From Paenalicyclobacillus macrosporangiidus (GTDB lineage Bacteria > Bacillota > Bacilli > Alicyclobacillales > Alicyclobacillaceae): a DNA stretch of 64,000 nt. Numbering within the stretch: position 1 is the first letter of the stretch; each line of letters begins with the position of its first letter. The translations under genes and the position numbers were made by a program. A model generated the notes under the pieces. It was not told the DNA's origin, ran no database searches, and worked only from the letters and a program-made list of their open reading frames with translations. Positions 21,638-31,088 of the stretch are shown here, in pieces. The DNA lies in contig NZ_FPBV01000007.1 in the NCBI RefSeq assembly GCF_900116805.1, positions 1-64,000 of the forward strand, in the 5' to 3' direction.

Positions 21638-23752
21638 TTGGCGGATTATTTGGTGATTGTCGAGTCGCCGGCGAAGGCCAAGACCATCGCAAAGTACCTC
21701 GGCAAGCGGTACACGGTCAAAGCGTCCATGGGGCATGTGCGGGATCTGCCCAAGAGCCAACTGGGTGTGGACGTTGAGCACAACTTTGAACCGCATTACA
21801 TCACGATCCGCGGCAAGGGCGAGATCATCAAGAGTCTGCGGGACGCGCGCAAGAAGGCCAAGCAGGTGTTTCTCGCGGCGGACCCGGACCGGGAGGGCGA
21901 AGCCATCGCATGGCATCTGGCGTCGCTCCTGGGCCTCGACCAGGACGCGCCTTGCCGTGTGGTGTTTCACGAAATCACAAAGGACGCCGTCAAAGAGGCG
22001 TTTGCGCATCCGCGAAAGTTGAACTTCAACCTCATCCATGCGCAGCAGACGCGGCGCATTCTGGACCGACTGGTCGGTTACCGGTTGAGCCCGCTGTTGT
22101 GGCGCAAGGTCAAAAAGGGCCTGTCGGCGGGCCGCGTGCAATCGGTCGCCGTTCGCCTCGTGGTCGACCGGGAACGGGAGATCCGGGCGTTTCAGCCGGA
22201 GGAATACTGGACGGTGGACGCGTCGTTCCGGCTGCCGGGCGGGAAGCTCGTCGCCCGTTTTTACGGATACGACGACGAGAAGACGCCGCTGCCCAACCGG
22301 GAGGCGGTCGATGCCCTGTTGGCCCGGATCGAAGGGCAGACGTTCACCGTCGAGCGGGTGAAAAAGTCCGAGCGGCGGCGAAATCCGAGCCCGCCTTTTA
22401 CCACCAGCAGCTTGCAGCAGGAGGCGGCGCGAAAGCTCGGTTTCCGCGCCTCGCGCACCATGTCGGTGGCGCAGCAGCTGTACGAAGGGCTCGACATCGG
22501 CAGCGAAGGAGCGGTCGGCCTGATCACCTACATGCGCACCGACTCCACGCGCGTGTCGGAGGTCGCGCAGCGGGAAGCGCGATCGTACATCGAGGCCCGG
22601 TACGGAACATCCTACGTGCCGGAATCCGCGCGCCAATATGCGGCCAAGGGGAACGCCCAGGATGCCCATGAGGCCATCCGGCCGACCTCCGTGCTGCGCG
22701 AACCGGACAGCCTGCAGCCGTATCTCACCAAAGATCAGTACCGTCTCTACAAATTGATCTGGGAGCGGTTCGTCGCGAGCCAGATGAGCCAGGCGGTGCT
22801 CGACACGACGACCGTGGACGTGTCGGCGGCGGGGGCCTGGTTTCGCGCCACCGGATCGGTCATCAAGTTCCCGGGGTTCATGGCCCTGTACACGGAAGGA
22901 AGCGACGACGCGCCTTCCGATGACGAGCAGGGGAAGATCCTGCCGCCGGTGGAACAGGGGGAGGCGCTGCCGGCGCCAGACCTGCACCCGGAGCAGCACT
23001 TCACCCAGCCGCCGCCGCGGTACAGCGAATCTAGCCTCGTGAAGGCGATGGAGGAGCTCGGCATCGGCCGTCCGAGCACGTACGCCCCCACGATGGAGAC
23101 GATTCTCAAACGGGGGTACGTGGTCCTCGAGCAAAAGCGGTTTGTGCCGACGGAGCTCGGGGAAATCGTCGTCGACCTGCTGGTGCAAAACTTCCAAAAT
23201 TTGATTGACGTAGATTTCACCGCGCAGATGGAGAAGGAACTGGACAGCGTCGAGGAAGGCAAGGCCGACTGGGTCAGCATCCTGCAGTCTTTCTACCGGG
23301 AGCTCGAACAGGACCTGGAGCGCGCGGAGAAGAACTTGGAGCACGTCCACATTCCGGACGAGGTGTCGGATGTCCAGTGCGAGAAATGTGGCCGCATGAT
23401 GGTGTACAAACACGGGCGGTACGGGAAATTTCTCGCCTGCCCCGGTTTTCCGGAGTGCCGCAATACGAAACCCATCGTCAAGACGGCGGGCGTCCCGTGC
23501 CCGAAGTGTGGCCGGCAACTGGTGGAGCGGCGGGGCAAACGCAAGACCTTCTACGGGTGCGAAGGATATCCGGAGTGCGACTACGTGCTGTGGAACAAGC
23601 CCACCGGCGCCCTGTGCCCCGTCTGCGGCCATCCCATGGTGGAGAAGCGGACCAAAGGGCAGGTGCTGGTGGTGTGCAGCAATGAGGCGGGCCATCCGGA
23701 ACCGGTACCGGTCGGTGAACCGGGGCGCAAGCACGGGAGGAAATCGACCTGA
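21638..23752 (+). CDS. topA: DNA topoisomerase I
   Basis: A 704-residue type IA topoisomerase that relaxes negative supercoils through a 5'-phosphotyrosine link. The TOPRIM domain (about 1-115) starts [20 protein letters not shown] and has the acidic motif [14 protein letters not shown]. The catalytic tyrosine is in [15 protein letters not shown] at about residue 298. Three C-terminal zinc-finger units begin near residues 580, 620 and 660. The first two have four cysteines, while the third (CPVCG, then only one more Cys) lacks the fourth. The start is TTG, seven bases after GGGAGG, and gives the canonical N-terminus; an in-frame opening at 21383 is not used. Confidence 0.96.
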   Translation: MADYLVIVESPAKAKTIAKYLGKRYTVKASMGHVRDLPKSQLGVDVEHNFEPHYITIRGKGEIIKSLRDARKKAKQVFLAADPDREGEAIAWHLASLLGLDQDAPCRVVFHEITKDAVKEAFAHPRKLNFNLIHAQQTRRILDRLVGYRLSPLLWRKVKKGLSAGRVQSVAVRLVVDREREIRAFQPEEYWTVDASFRLPGGKLVARFYGYDDEKTPLPNREAVDALLARIEGQTFTVERVKKSERRRNPSPPFTTSSLQQEAARKLGFRASRTMSVAQQLYEGLDIGSEGAVGLITYMRTDSTRVSEVAQREARSYIEARYGTSYVPESARQYAAKGNAQDAHEAIRPTSVLREPDSLQPYLTKDQYRLYKLIWERFVASQMSQAVLDTTTVDVSAAGAWFRATGSVIKFPGFMALYTEGSDDAPSDDEQGKILPPVEQGEALPAPDLHPEQHFTQPPPRYSESSLVKAMEELGIGRPSTYAPTMETILKRGYVVLEQKRFVPTELGEIVVDLLVQNFQNLIDVDFTAQMEKELDSVEEGKADWVSILQSFYRELEQDLERAEKNLEHVHIPDEVSDVQCEKCGRMMVYKHGRYGKFLACPGFPECRNTKPIVKTAGVPCPKCGRQLVERRGKRKTFYGCEGYPECDYVLWNKPTGALCPVCGHPMVEKRTKGQVLVVCSNEAGHPEPVPVGEPGRKHGRKST

Positions 23753-23812
23753 CAGCGGGCGCCGCGGGCGAGAAGGTCCCTGCGGCGCCCGAACGCCGAA
23801 GGAGGGATGCCG

Positions 23813-25117
23813 ATGGTCATCGTGATCGGAGCCGGTTTGGCGGGGGCCGAGGCGGCTTGGCAGGTGGCCCGCCAAGGGGTGCCGGTGCGCCTGTACGAGA
23901 TGCGGCCGACCCGGTCCACGCCGGCGCACCACACGGATCAATTCGCGGAACTGGTGTGCACCAACTCCCTGAGGGCGGCGGCCATCACCAACGCCGTCGG
24001 CCTGTTGAAGGAAGAGATGCGCCGGTTGGATTCCTTGATCCTGCGCGCGGCCGATGCGCACGCGGTCCCGGCCGGCGGCGCTCTGGCGGTCGATCGCGAT
24101 GGGTTTTCCGGCGCAGTGACCGAGGCTCTGGTCTCGCATCCCCTGGTGGAGGTGGTGCGGGAGGAAGTGCCGGAGGTTCCCGCCGACGGCATTGTGATTG
24201 TCGCCACCGGTCCGCTCACCTCTCCGTCACTGTCCGAGTCCATCCGGCGTGTGGTCGGCGGCGAGTACCTGTACTTTTACGACGCGGCGGCGCCCATCGT
24301 GCAGAGGGAATCCATCGACATGGACAAGGTCTTCCTGGCCTCCCGTTACGGCAAGGGGGACGCGGCGTATCTCAACTGCCCGATGACCGAGGAGGAATTC
24401 GACCGGTTCTATGAGGCGCTCATCTCGGCCGAGACGGCGCCGCTGCACGATTTCGAGGAAGAGAAGTATTTCGAGGGCTGCATGCCGGTCGAGGTGATGG
24501 CCCGGCGCGGGAAGAAGACGTTGTTGTTCGGCCCCATGAAGCCGGTGGGGTTGACGGACCCCCGGACCGGGCGGCGTCCGTTTGCCGTGGTGCAGCTGCG
24601 CCAGGACAACGCTGCGGCGACGCTGTTCAACCTGGTAGGCTTTCAGACGCACCTGAAGTGGGGCGAGCAAAAACGGGTCTTCCGCATGATTCCGGGTTTG
24701 GAGGAGGCCGAATTCGTCCGCTACGGCGTGATGCACCGCAATACGTACATCAACAGCCCGACGGCCCTTCGCCCCACGTACCAGACGCGCAAGCGGGACA
24801 CCTTGTTCTTCGCCGGCCAGATCACCGGCGTGGAAGGATACGTCGAGTCGGCGGCGGCGGGGTTGGTGGCCGGGATCAACGCGGGACGGTTGGCGCGGGG
24901 GCTGGAACCGGTGGTCATGCCGCAGACCACGGCCATCGGCAGCTTGGCCCACTACATCACGCACGCGGATCCAGACCATTTCCAACCGATGAATGCGACC
25001 TTCGGGTTGTTTCCGCCGCTCTCGGAGCGGGTCCGAGACAAGAAGGAGCGCGCGCAGCGGATGGCGGAGCGCGCCCTGCGTGACCTCGAAGGGTTCTTGG
25101 CGGTGACGGCGTCGTGA
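23813..25117 (+). CDS. trmFO: FAD-dependent tRNA m5U54 methyltransferase TrmFO
   Basis: A 434-residue TrmFO (Gid), which methylates U54 in the T-loop of tRNA using methylene-tetrahydrofolate and FADH2. The dinucleotide-binding motif [15 protein letters not shown] opens the protein. The two catalytic cysteines appear in [12 protein letters not shown] (about residue 51) and [12 protein letters not shown] (about 224). The C-terminal FAD contacts [15 protein letters not shown] are also present. The second ATG (23813) is preferred since AGGAGG lies seven bases upstream. The stop overlaps the GTG start of xerC as GTGA. Confidence 0.96.
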   Translation: MVIVIGAGLAGAEAAWQVARQGVPVRLYEMRPTRSTPAHHTDQFAELVCTNSLRAAAITNAVGLLKEEMRRLDSLILRAADAHAVPAGGALAVDRDGFSGAVTEALVSHPLVEVVREEVPEVPADGIVIVATGPLTSPSLSESIRRVVGGEYLYFYDAAAPIVQRESIDMDKVFLASRYGKGDAAYLNCPMTEEEFDRFYEALISAETAPLHDFEEEKYFEGCMPVEVMARRGKKTLLFGPMKPVGLTDPRTGRRPFAVVQLRQDNAAATLFNLVGFQTHLKWGEQKRVFRMIPGLEEAEFVRYGVMHRNTYINSPTALRPTYQTRKRDTLFFAGQITGVEGYVESAAAGLVAGINAGRLARGLEPVVMPQTTAIGSLAHYITHADPDHFQPMNATFGLFPPLSERVRDKKERAQRMAERALRDLEGFLAVTAS

Positions 25118-26040
25118 AGACGGATGCGCTTCCCCCGGACGTGGCGGCGCGCATGGCGGCGCTGTCGCCCGCCATCGAGGCGTTTCTCGACCAGCGGCGG
25201 GCCCTGCGCGGCGGGTCCGTGCACACCCTCGAGGCGTACGCAGGAGATCTCGGTGACTTCGCGGCGTTCTTGGCCGGGCGCGGGGTGGCGGACTGGGGTG
25301 AGGTGGACGCGGCGCACGTGCGCGCGTTTCTCGCCTCCGAGCTACGCCGCGGACTGGCCAAGCGGTCCGTGGCGCGGCGCCTGTCCTGCCTGCGGACATT
25401 CTTTCGCCATCTGGTCCGCACCGGCCAAATGGCTCAGAATCCGGCGCAGATGGTGATGGCACCCAAGCTGGAAAAGCGCGTCCCTCGGTTCTACTATCAG
25501 GAGGAAATGAAGGCGCTGCTCGACTCCATCCGCGGGGACGATTGGCAGAGCCTGCGCGACCGGGCTCTGTTGGAGTTTTTGTATGCCACCGGTGTGCGCG
25601 TGTCGGAGTGTGTTCAGCTCGACATCCGTGACGTAAATTTAGAGGAAGGCATTGCATTGGTGATGGGCAAGGGGGGCAAGGAGCGGTACGTGCTGTTCGG
25701 CGAGGCGGCGGCGCGGGCCCTCCGCGCGTACTTGGCGAAGCGGAAGGAGATGGGGTGGGACGACCCGGCGTTGTTTGTGAACCGGTTCGGCCGCCGTCTG
25801 ACTGACCGCAGCGTCCGCCGCGTGCTCCTCGCCCGCATCCAGGCCGTGCCGGGCCTCGCCCCCATTGGCCCGCATGCGGTGCGGCACAGTTTCGCGACCC
25901 ACCTGCTCGACGGCGGCGCGGACCTGCGCGTCGTACAGGATCTGTTGGGTCACGCCAGCCTCTCGTCCACGCAGATTTACACGCACACTTCACGCGAACG
26001 GTTGGTCCGCGTATACGAACGGACCCACCCGCGCGCCTGA
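25114..26040 (+). CDS. xerC: Tyrosine recombinase XerC (CodV)
   Basis: A 308-residue tyrosine recombinase that resolves chromosome dimers at dif together with XerD. The N-terminal SAM-like core-binding domain (about 15-105) is followed by the catalytic domain with [14 protein letters not shown] (first arginine), [13 protein letters not shown] (lysine), [12 protein letters not shown] (His and second Arg), [17 protein letters not shown] (His and the nucleophilic Tyr). All six catalytic residues are visible. The GTG start is coupled to the trmFO stop. The position before hslV matches B. subtilis codV, which supports XerC rather than XerD. Confidence 0.94.
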   Translation: MKTDALPPDVAARMAALSPAIEAFLDQRRALRGGSVHTLEAYAGDLGDFAAFLAGRGVADWGEVDAAHVRAFLASELRRGLAKRSVARRLSCLRTFFRHLVRTGQMAQNPAQMVMAPKLEKRVPRFYYQEEMKALLDSIRGDDWQSLRDRALLEFLYATGVRVSECVQLDIRDVNLEEGIALVMGKGGKERYVLFGEAAARALRAYLAKRKEMGWDDPALFVNRFGRRLTDRSVRRVLLARIQAVPGLAPIGPHAVRHSFATHLLDGGADLRVVQDLLGHASLSSTQIYTHTSRERLVRVYERTHPRA

Positions 26041-26068
26041 GCGCGGGGGGCCGGCGAGGGGGAGCCAA

Positions 26069-26602
26069 ATGGACATCCACGCGACAACCATATTCGCCAT
26101 CCTGCGCGATGGCCAAGGGGCCATGGCGGGGGATGGACAGGTGACGTTCGGGAACACGATGATCATGAAACAGGGGGCCCGAAAGGTGCGGCGGTTGTAC
26201 CGGGGCCAGGTGATTGCGGGGTTCGCCGGTTCCGTGGCGGACGCCTTCACCCTGTTCGAGAAATTCGAACACCGCCTGGACGAGTTTCATGGGGACATTC
26301 AGCGCGCCGCGGTCGAATTGGCCAAGGAGTGGCGTTCGGACAAGGTGCTTCACAAGTTGGAGGCGATGCTCTTGGTGATGAACCGCGAACACCTGTTCAT
26401 CGTCTCCGGGGGCGGCGAGGTGATTGAACCGGACGACGGGGTGTGCGCCATCGGTTCCGGCGGGCCCTATGCGTTGGCGGCCGGGCGGGCGCTGGCGAGG
26501 CACAGCCACCTGACCGTCGCCGAGATCGCCCGGGAGTCGTTGGCCATCGCCTCGGAGATCTGCGTCTACACGAACGACCGGATCATCGTCGAGACGCTGT
26601 AA
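26069..26602 (+). CDS. hslV: ATP-dependent protease proteolytic subunit HslV (ClpQ)
   Basis: A 177-residue proteasome-like peptidase that forms a dodecamer with HslU. The N-terminus [12 protein letters not shown] places a double threonine after a five-residue leader. In E. coli HslV the mature enzyme begins with such a threonine. Bacillus ClpQ keeps a similar leader and uses Ser/Thr near its N-terminus, so the nucleophile here cannot be fixed by eye. Conserved blocks are [39 protein letters not shown] (split), [10 protein letters not shown] and [15 protein letters not shown]. The start follows GGGGGAG. hslU follows after 33 bases. Confidence 0.95.
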   Translation: MDIHATTIFAILRDGQGAMAGDGQVTFGNTMIMKQGARKVRRLYRGQVIAGFAGSVADAFTLFEKFEHRLDEFHGDIQRAAVELAKEWRSDKVLHKLEAMLLVMNREHLFIVSGGGEVIEPDDGVCAIGSGGPYALAAGRALARHSHLTVAEIARESLAIASEICVYTNDRIIVETL

Positions 26603-26635
26603 CACCAGCATGCCGGAAACGAGGAGGTGTGGCGG

Positions 26636-28018
26636 ATGGCGAAACCGGATTTGACACCTCGCCAAATCGTCGAAGAGCTGGACAAATACATCGTCGGGCA
26701 GAAGGCCGCGAAGCGGGCGGTGGCGATCGCGCTGCGTAACCGGATGCGGCGGGCCCGTCTTTCGCCGGAGCTGCAGGAGGAGGTCACGCCGAAGAACATC
26801 CTGATGATCGGCCCGACCGGGGTCGGGAAGACCGAGATCGCCCGGCGGTTGAGCAAGTTGGTCGGAGCGCCGTTCATCAAGGTGGAGGCCACCAAGTTCA
26901 CGGAAGTCGGCTACGTCGGGCGCGACGTCGAGTCCATGGTGCGCGACCTGGTGGAGACGGGCATCCGGATGGTGAAGGCGGAACACAGCGAGCGGGTTCG
27001 CGCGCAGGCCACGGAGCATGCGGAGGAGCGCATCGTCGCCGCCTTGGTTCCGGATCCGAACAGCCGGCGCGGGATGAAAAACCCGTTTGAGATGCTGTTC
27101 GGCGGTGGCATGCAACAGGCGACCGACAGCCCGTCCGAATCGGTCCTGGCGGAGCGGCGACGGGTGGCGAAGCAATTGGCCATGGGCGAACTGGAAGACC
27201 GCCTGGTGGAGATTGAAGTGGAGGAGCAGACCCCCGGCATGCTGGGGTTTTTGCCCGGCATGGGCCCGGAAGGGATGGGCAATCTGCAGGAAGCCCTGGG
27301 GAACCTCCTGCCCAAGCAGATGAAACGCCGCAAGATGACCGTCCGCGAGGCGCGCAAGGTGCTCACGCAGGAAGAGGCGCAGAAGCTCATCGACATGGAC
27401 GCGGTGACCGCGGAGGCCATTTATCGGGTGGAGAACCACGGGATCATCTTCATCGACGAGATGGATAAGATTGCCGGACGCGAGTTCCGCGGTCCGGACG
27501 TGTCTCGGGAAGGCGTGCAGCGCGACATCCTGCCGATTGTCGAAGGGACCACCGTGGTGACCAAATACGGGCCGGTCCGGACCGATCACATTCTGTTCAT
27601 CGGGGCGGGCGCCTTTCACGTGGCGAAGCCGTCCGACCTCATTCCGGAGCTGCAGGGCCGCTTTCCCATTCGCGTGGAGCTGGAGAGCCTGACGACCGAG
27701 GACTTCGAGCGCATTCTGCGCGAACCCCAGCACGCGTTGCTCAAGCAATACACGGCGCTGTTGGAGACGGAGGGGGTGCGGGTGCGCTTCACCGATGAGG
27801 CCATCCGGCGCATCGCCGAGATGGCGGTGCAGGTGAACCGCGACACCGAAGACATCGGGGCGCGGCGTCTGCACACGCTGGTGGAGAAAGTGCTGGAAGA
27901 CCTGTCCTTCGAGGCGCCGGACGTGCATCTGGATGAAGTGGTGATTACGCCAGCGTACGTGGACGAGAAGCTGCAGTCCATCGTGGTCAACCGGGACCTC
28001 AGCCAATTCATCCTCTGA
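26636..28018 (+). CDS. hslU: ATP-dependent protease ATPase subunit HslU (ClpY)
   Basis: A 460-residue AAA+ unfoldase that feeds substrates to HslV. It opens with the ClpY signature [17 protein letters not shown], has Walker A GPTGVGKT (about 59-66), Walker [12 protein letters not shown] and sensor/arginine motifs in [12 protein letters not shown]. The I domain (about 110-240) includes a Met/Gly-rich stretch typical of the family. The C-terminus DLSQFIL is the tail that docks into HslV. The ATG at 26636 sits eight bases after GAGGAGG. In B. subtilis codY follows; here a terminator and the flagellar operon follow directly. Confidence 0.96.
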   Translation: MAKPDLTPRQIVEELDKYIVGQKAAKRAVAIALRNRMRRARLSPELQEEVTPKNILMIGPTGVGKTEIARRLSKLVGAPFIKVEATKFTEVGYVGRDVESMVRDLVETGIRMVKAEHSERVRAQATEHAEERIVAALVPDPNSRRGMKNPFEMLFGGGMQQATDSPSESVLAERRRVAKQLAMGELEDRLVEIEVEEQTPGMLGFLPGMGPEGMGNLQEALGNLLPKQMKRRKMTVREARKVLTQEEAQKLIDMDAVTAEAIYRVENHGIIFIDEMDKIAGREFRGPDVSREGVQRDILPIVEGTTVVTKYGPVRTDHILFIGAGAFHVAKPSDLIPELQGRFPIRVELESLTTEDFERILREPQHALLKQYTALLETEGVRVRFTDEAIRRIAEMAVQVNRDTEDIGARRLHTLVEKVLEDLSFEAPDVHLDEVVITPAYVDEKLQSIVVNRDLSQFIL

Positions 28019-28078
28019 ATCCGCCAGTCCGATGGGCGTCTTCCCGGATGCGAGCACCGGGAACCGGGGACATCACAA

Positions 28079-28114
28079 GACCGCGCATGCCGATGGGGTG
28101 CGCGGTTCTTTTTT
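28079..28114 (+). terminator. Intrinsic terminator after hslU
   Basis: ACCGCGCA (28080-28087) and TGCGCGGT (28099-28106) form an 8-bp stem with an 11-base loop, extended outward across a one-base bulge, then TTCTTTTTT. It separates the trmFO-xerC-hslVU unit from the flagellar operon. Confidence 0.85.
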
Positions 28115-28141
28115 GTTTCTGCCTCTTGTTTCTGCCGTTTC

Positions 28142-28160
28142 CGACTGTCGAAGACGGTCG
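28142..28160. other. Hairpin in the spacer before flgB
   Basis: CGACTGTC (28142-28149) and GACGGTCG (28153-28160) pair over eight positions with one T-G wobble and a GAA loop. It lies about 100 bases upstream of flgB in a 142-base stretch in which no convincing sigma-A or sigma-D promoter was seen. It could be part of a flagellar leader or an operator. Confidence 0.35.
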
Positions 28161-28256
28161 AATCCCGCTGTCGGTGATTGCAGGATTTTGTCTGCACGCG
28201 ACGAAATACATGCCCGACGAGTGGAGGACACCACCAATTTGGAAGGGGTGCGGCGG

Positions 28257-28649
28257 GTGAATCTGGACGGGGTCGTCTTTCAGTTGTTGCAAAACGGGCT
28301 CAATGCCGCACAGCTCCGCCAGCAGGTGTACGCCAACAACATCGCCAACGTCGACACTCCGGGTTTTCAACGCCAGGATGTAGTGTTTGAAGATTTGCTG
28401 CAGTACCTGCTCGGGCCGGACCCCGGCCGCGAAGGCGCGGGTTCCCCGTCGGCGGCGGACTGGACCGCGGCGTTGCGGGTGTCACCGCAAGTGGTGACGG
28501 ACCGGGTGAGCGTGGAGGACAACAACGGCAACAATGTGGACATCGACGCCGAGATGGCCAAGTTGGCGCAGAACCAGATTCGCTACAACACGTTGGTGGA
28601 AGACGTGCGGATGCGGCTCGACCGGCTGAAAACCGCCATTGAAGGCTGA
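28257..28649 (+). CDS. flgB: Flagellar basal-body rod protein FlgB
   Basis: A 130-residue proximal rod subunit exported by the flagellar type III system. It has the rod-family N-terminal motif ANNIANVDTPGFQRQDVVFE and a C-terminal coiled coil (NQIRYNTLVEDVRMRLDRL, shortened). Length is typical (about 130). The GTG start was chosen for its position after GGAAGGGG and because it gives the expected N-terminal helix. An in-frame opening at 28032 is too far upstream. It is the first gene of the long flagellar/chemotaxis operon; its stop codon is inside the flgC ribosome-binding site. Confidence 0.94.
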   Translation: MNLDGVVFQLLQNGLNAAQLRQQVYANNIANVDTPGFQRQDVVFEDLLQYLLGPDPGREGAGSPSAADWTAALRVSPQVVTDRVSVEDNNGNNVDIDAEMAKLAQNQIRYNTLVEDVRMRLDRLKTAIEG

Positions 28650-28662
28650 GGAGGAATGACGC

Positions 28663-29112
28663 ATGGCTGGATGGATTGACAGCCTGGGCATCAGCGCCTC
28701 CGGATTGACGGCGCAGCGCCTGCGGATGGACGTCATCGCCAGCAACATCGCGAACGCCCAGACCACGCGGACGCCGGAAGGCGGGCCCTACCGGCGCCGG
28801 GTGGTGGAGTTGGAACCGGTGAACGCGCCCACGTTTGCGGAGGTGTTGACCGGTGTCTCCTCGGGCGCCGGGGAGACGGGCGTCGGTGCGGGGGTTCGCG
28901 TCGCCGGGGTGGTGACGGATCCGAGTCCGTTTCCGGTCGTCTACGACCCGTCCAACCCGGACGCGGTGAATGGGTACGTGCAAATGCCCAACGTGGACAT
29001 CTCCACGGAGATGGTCGACATGGTGGCGGCCGCACGCGCGTACGAGGCGAATGTGACAGCATTCAACGCGGGGAAGCAAATGCAGATGGATGCGCTGTCC
29101 ATCGGCAAGTGA
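28663..29112 (+). CDS. flgC: Flagellar basal-body rod protein FlgC
   Basis: A 149-residue proximal rod protein. The N-terminal heptad region ISASGLTAQRLRMDVIASNIANAQTT is the FlgC/FlgG-type signature (written here as two adjoining parts, ISASGLTAQRLRMD and VIASNIANAQTT). The C-terminal YVQMPNVDISTEMVDMVAAARAYEANV, also conserved, ends the coil. Length is normal for Bacillota. GAGGAGG is eight bases upstream of the ATG and overlaps the flgB stop. Follows flgB and precedes fliE, as in Bacillus. Confidence 0.95.
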   Translation: MAGWIDSLGISASGLTAQRLRMDVIASNIANAQTTRTPEGGPYRRRVVELEPVNAPTFAEVLTGVSSGAGETGVGAGVRVAGVVTDPSPFPVVYDPSNPDAVNGYVQMPNVDISTEMVDMVAAARAYEANVTAFNAGKQMQMDALSIGK

Positions 29113-29173
29113 TCCCCTGTCCACTCGTGCCTGCCTGTGGATTGGGTACATGACGACAGAGGGGGCGAAGGAC

Positions 29174-29479
29174 ATGCTGGTGAACCCGGTGATTGGGGCC
29201 AACGCCGCGGGTGCCACCGGGCCGTCCACCGGCGCGGCGGACGGCAATGGAGATGCTGGGACCGGATTTGCGGGCGCCTTGGCCAAGGCGCTCGACGCGG
29301 CCAATCAGACGCTCACGGCCGCGGACCAGACGGCCGCTTCGTACGCCGCGGGCGGTCCCGTGACCATTGATCAATTGATGATCGCCGAACAACAGGCCAC
29401 CCTCGCGCTCGATTTGGTGGTTCAGGTTCGGGATCGGGTCGTCAACGCGTACCAAAGTGTGATGAACATGCAGGTTTGA
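29174..29479 (+). CDS. fliE: Flagellar hook-basal body complex protein FliE
   Basis: A 101-residue FliE, which joins the MS ring to the rod. A small polar, Gly/Ala-rich N-terminal part precedes the conserved helical region (FAGALAKALDAANQTL and TIDQLMIAEQQATLALDLV) and the terminal VRDRVVNAYQSVMNMQV. An upstream ATG at 29150 has no ribosome-binding site. The ATG at 29174 lies eight bases after AGAGGGGG and gives the family's usual length of about 100. It is followed by fliF after 44 bases. Confidence 0.92.
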   Translation: MLVNPVIGANAAGATGPSTGAADGNGDAGTGFAGALAKALDAANQTLTAADQTAASYAAGGPVTIDQLMIAEQQATLALDLVVQVRDRVVNAYQSVMNMQV

Positions 29480-29523
29480 GGGGCCCTTGGCGCGGTTCCC
29501 GGTAACGCCTGCGGATACGGGTG

Positions 29524-31068
29524 ATGGGTGTGAACGACAAGCTTCGGCTCGGGTGGTCTCGAATCACCCAGTGGTGGGGCGGTATGGCGCCGGCACGGCG
29601 GCGGAATCTCGCCATCGCGGCGGCTGCCGGGGTGCTCTGCCTGGCGACGGTGTTGTGGATCGTCCTTCGCCCGAATTATGTCACCATCATGAGTGGTTTG
29701 GACGCCAAGTCGCTCGGCCAAGTACAGAGCAAACTGCAGGATTTGAAGATCCCGAGCCGGGTGGAGGGGTCGTCGGTGCTGGTGCCCGCCAGGGATGCGG
29801 ACACGGCGCGCATCCAGTTGGCGATGGCCGGTCTGCCTCAGTCGTCCGGGTACATCGGCTACGCCTCCATTCCGAGTTCGTTCGCGATGACGCAGGACCA
29901 ATTTAATGTCCAGGTGTTGGACGTGCTGCAGCAGAGCCTGGCGCAGACCATCAAGAGCATCAACGGGGTCACGGACGCCCAGGTGCACATCGTCATGCCG
30001 GACCCGCAGTTGTTCGTCTCGCAACCTGCGGATACGGCCAAGGCTTCGGTGTTCCTCCAGCTGGGGCCGGGGGTGCAGTTGTCGTCGGCGCAAGTGGCGG
30101 GCATTCAGCAGTTGGTGGCCCATTCCGTCAAGGGGCTGTCGGTTGACGACGTCACCGTGGTCGACCAAAACGGGGTCGCGTTGAGCAGCCCGACGGCCAA
30201 TTCGGCGGGGGGCGCCACGACGCAGGCGTCGGCGGAGATCGCCCTGCGGCGCCAGTTGGAGCAGACGTTGACACAGCAATTGACGGCCGGACTGAACCAG
30301 ATCGTGGGCCCGGGGAATGCGGTGGTGATGGTCCACGCGAACGTGACGTTCGACCAGGTCCAATCCAAGGCGCACACCTACCAGCCGGCCCCCGGGCAGA
30401 CCACCGGTCTGCCGAGCAGCACGCAGGTGACGCGCAAGAGCAGCAATTCCACCACGGGCAGTGCCGGCGGACCTGCGGGACAGGCCTCGTCGAATCCGAA
30501 TTTGCCAACCTATGCCGGGAGCGCCGCGGGCAGCGGGAGTTCTTCGTCGACGGAGACGGACACCACCACCACGTATGACAACAGCTACGTGGACACGGTG
30601 AAAAACGACGACCCGGTGCAACTGCAGGGTTACCAGGTGGCCGTGATGCTGAATCAGAACGACGCTGCGATCACGCCGGCGGTGGTCAACCAGATCCGGT
30701 CATTTGTGACCAATGCGGTCGGCGCGAAGGCGGGGGCGGGCGCCAACAACGACATCAGCGTCGTGACGGTTCCGTTCCACGGCCCGGCCGTGTCCTCCGC
30801 ATCGGCCGGGTGGGCGCAGGGGTGGATGCCGTGGGCGGCCGCCGGCGGTGCCGTGGCGGCGTTGGCGCTCGCCGGCTGGTGGTGGTTGCGCCGCCGGCGC
30901 GGTTCTGACGAGCTGGCGGCGGCGCTCGAGCCTCAGGCGGCGCTCGCCGAACTCGACCAACTGCCGAAATCGGAAGACGAGCGGATGAAAGAAGAGCTCC
31001 TGCGTTTTGCGGAGCGCAAGCCGGCCGAGTTCGCCGGGCTTCTGCGCACCTGGCTGGCCAATGACTGA
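29524..31068 (+). CDS. fliF: Flagellar MS-ring protein FliF
   Basis: A 514-residue MS-ring subunit, the membrane foundation of the motor. It has a first membrane segment near residues 28-48 (IAAAAGVLCLATVLWIVL). Ring-building motifs follow, including YVTIMSGLDAKSLGQVQ and KSINGVTDAQVHIVMP. A Ser/Gly/Thr-rich loop spans about 300-350, and a second membrane segment lies near 440 (AAAGGAVAALALAGWWWL). The cytoplasmic tail with ERMKEELLRFAERKPAEFAGLLRTW is the FliG-binding region. Candidate starts are GTG 29521, ATG 29524 and GTG 29530; no strong ribosome-binding site decides. Length is normal. Confidence 0.94.
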   Translation: MGVNDKLRLGWSRITQWWGGMAPARRRNLAIAAAAGVLCLATVLWIVLRPNYVTIMSGLDAKSLGQVQSKLQDLKIPSRVEGSSVLVPARDADTARIQLAMAGLPQSSGYIGYASIPSSFAMTQDQFNVQVLDVLQQSLAQTIKSINGVTDAQVHIVMPDPQLFVSQPADTAKASVFLQLGPGVQLSSAQVAGIQQLVAHSVKGLSVDDVTVVDQNGVALSSPTANSAGGATTQASAEIALRRQLEQTLTQQLTAGLNQIVGPGNAVVMVHANVTFDQVQSKAHTYQPAPGQTTGLPSSTQVTRKSSNSTTGSAGGPAGQASSNPNLPTYAGSAAGSGSSSSTETDTTTTYDNSYVDTVKNDDPVQLQGYQVAVMLNQNDAAITPAVVNQIRSFVTNAVGAKAGAGANNDISVVTVPFHGPAVSSASAGWAQGWMPWAAAGGAVAALALAGWWWLRRRRGSDELAAALEPQAALAELDQLPKSEDERMKEELLRFAERKPAEFAGLLRTWLAND

Positions 31069-31088
31069 GGGAAGGAGATGCTGGACCG

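Noticed and set aside
20978-24139. A 1053-codon minus-strand frame opposite dprA, topA and trmFO
   Set aside because: Antisense to conserved genes and without protein-like composition.
24227-28057. A 1276-codon open frame on the minus strand across trmFO, xerC, hslV and hslU
   Set aside because: It is antisense to four well-supported genes, its translation is rich in His, Arg, Gln and Pro without any recognisable domain, and such long frames arise from codon bias in GC-rich DNA.
28142-28160. The hairpin before flgB as a terminator
   Set aside because: No T-tract follows on either strand and a good terminator already lies at 28079-28114.
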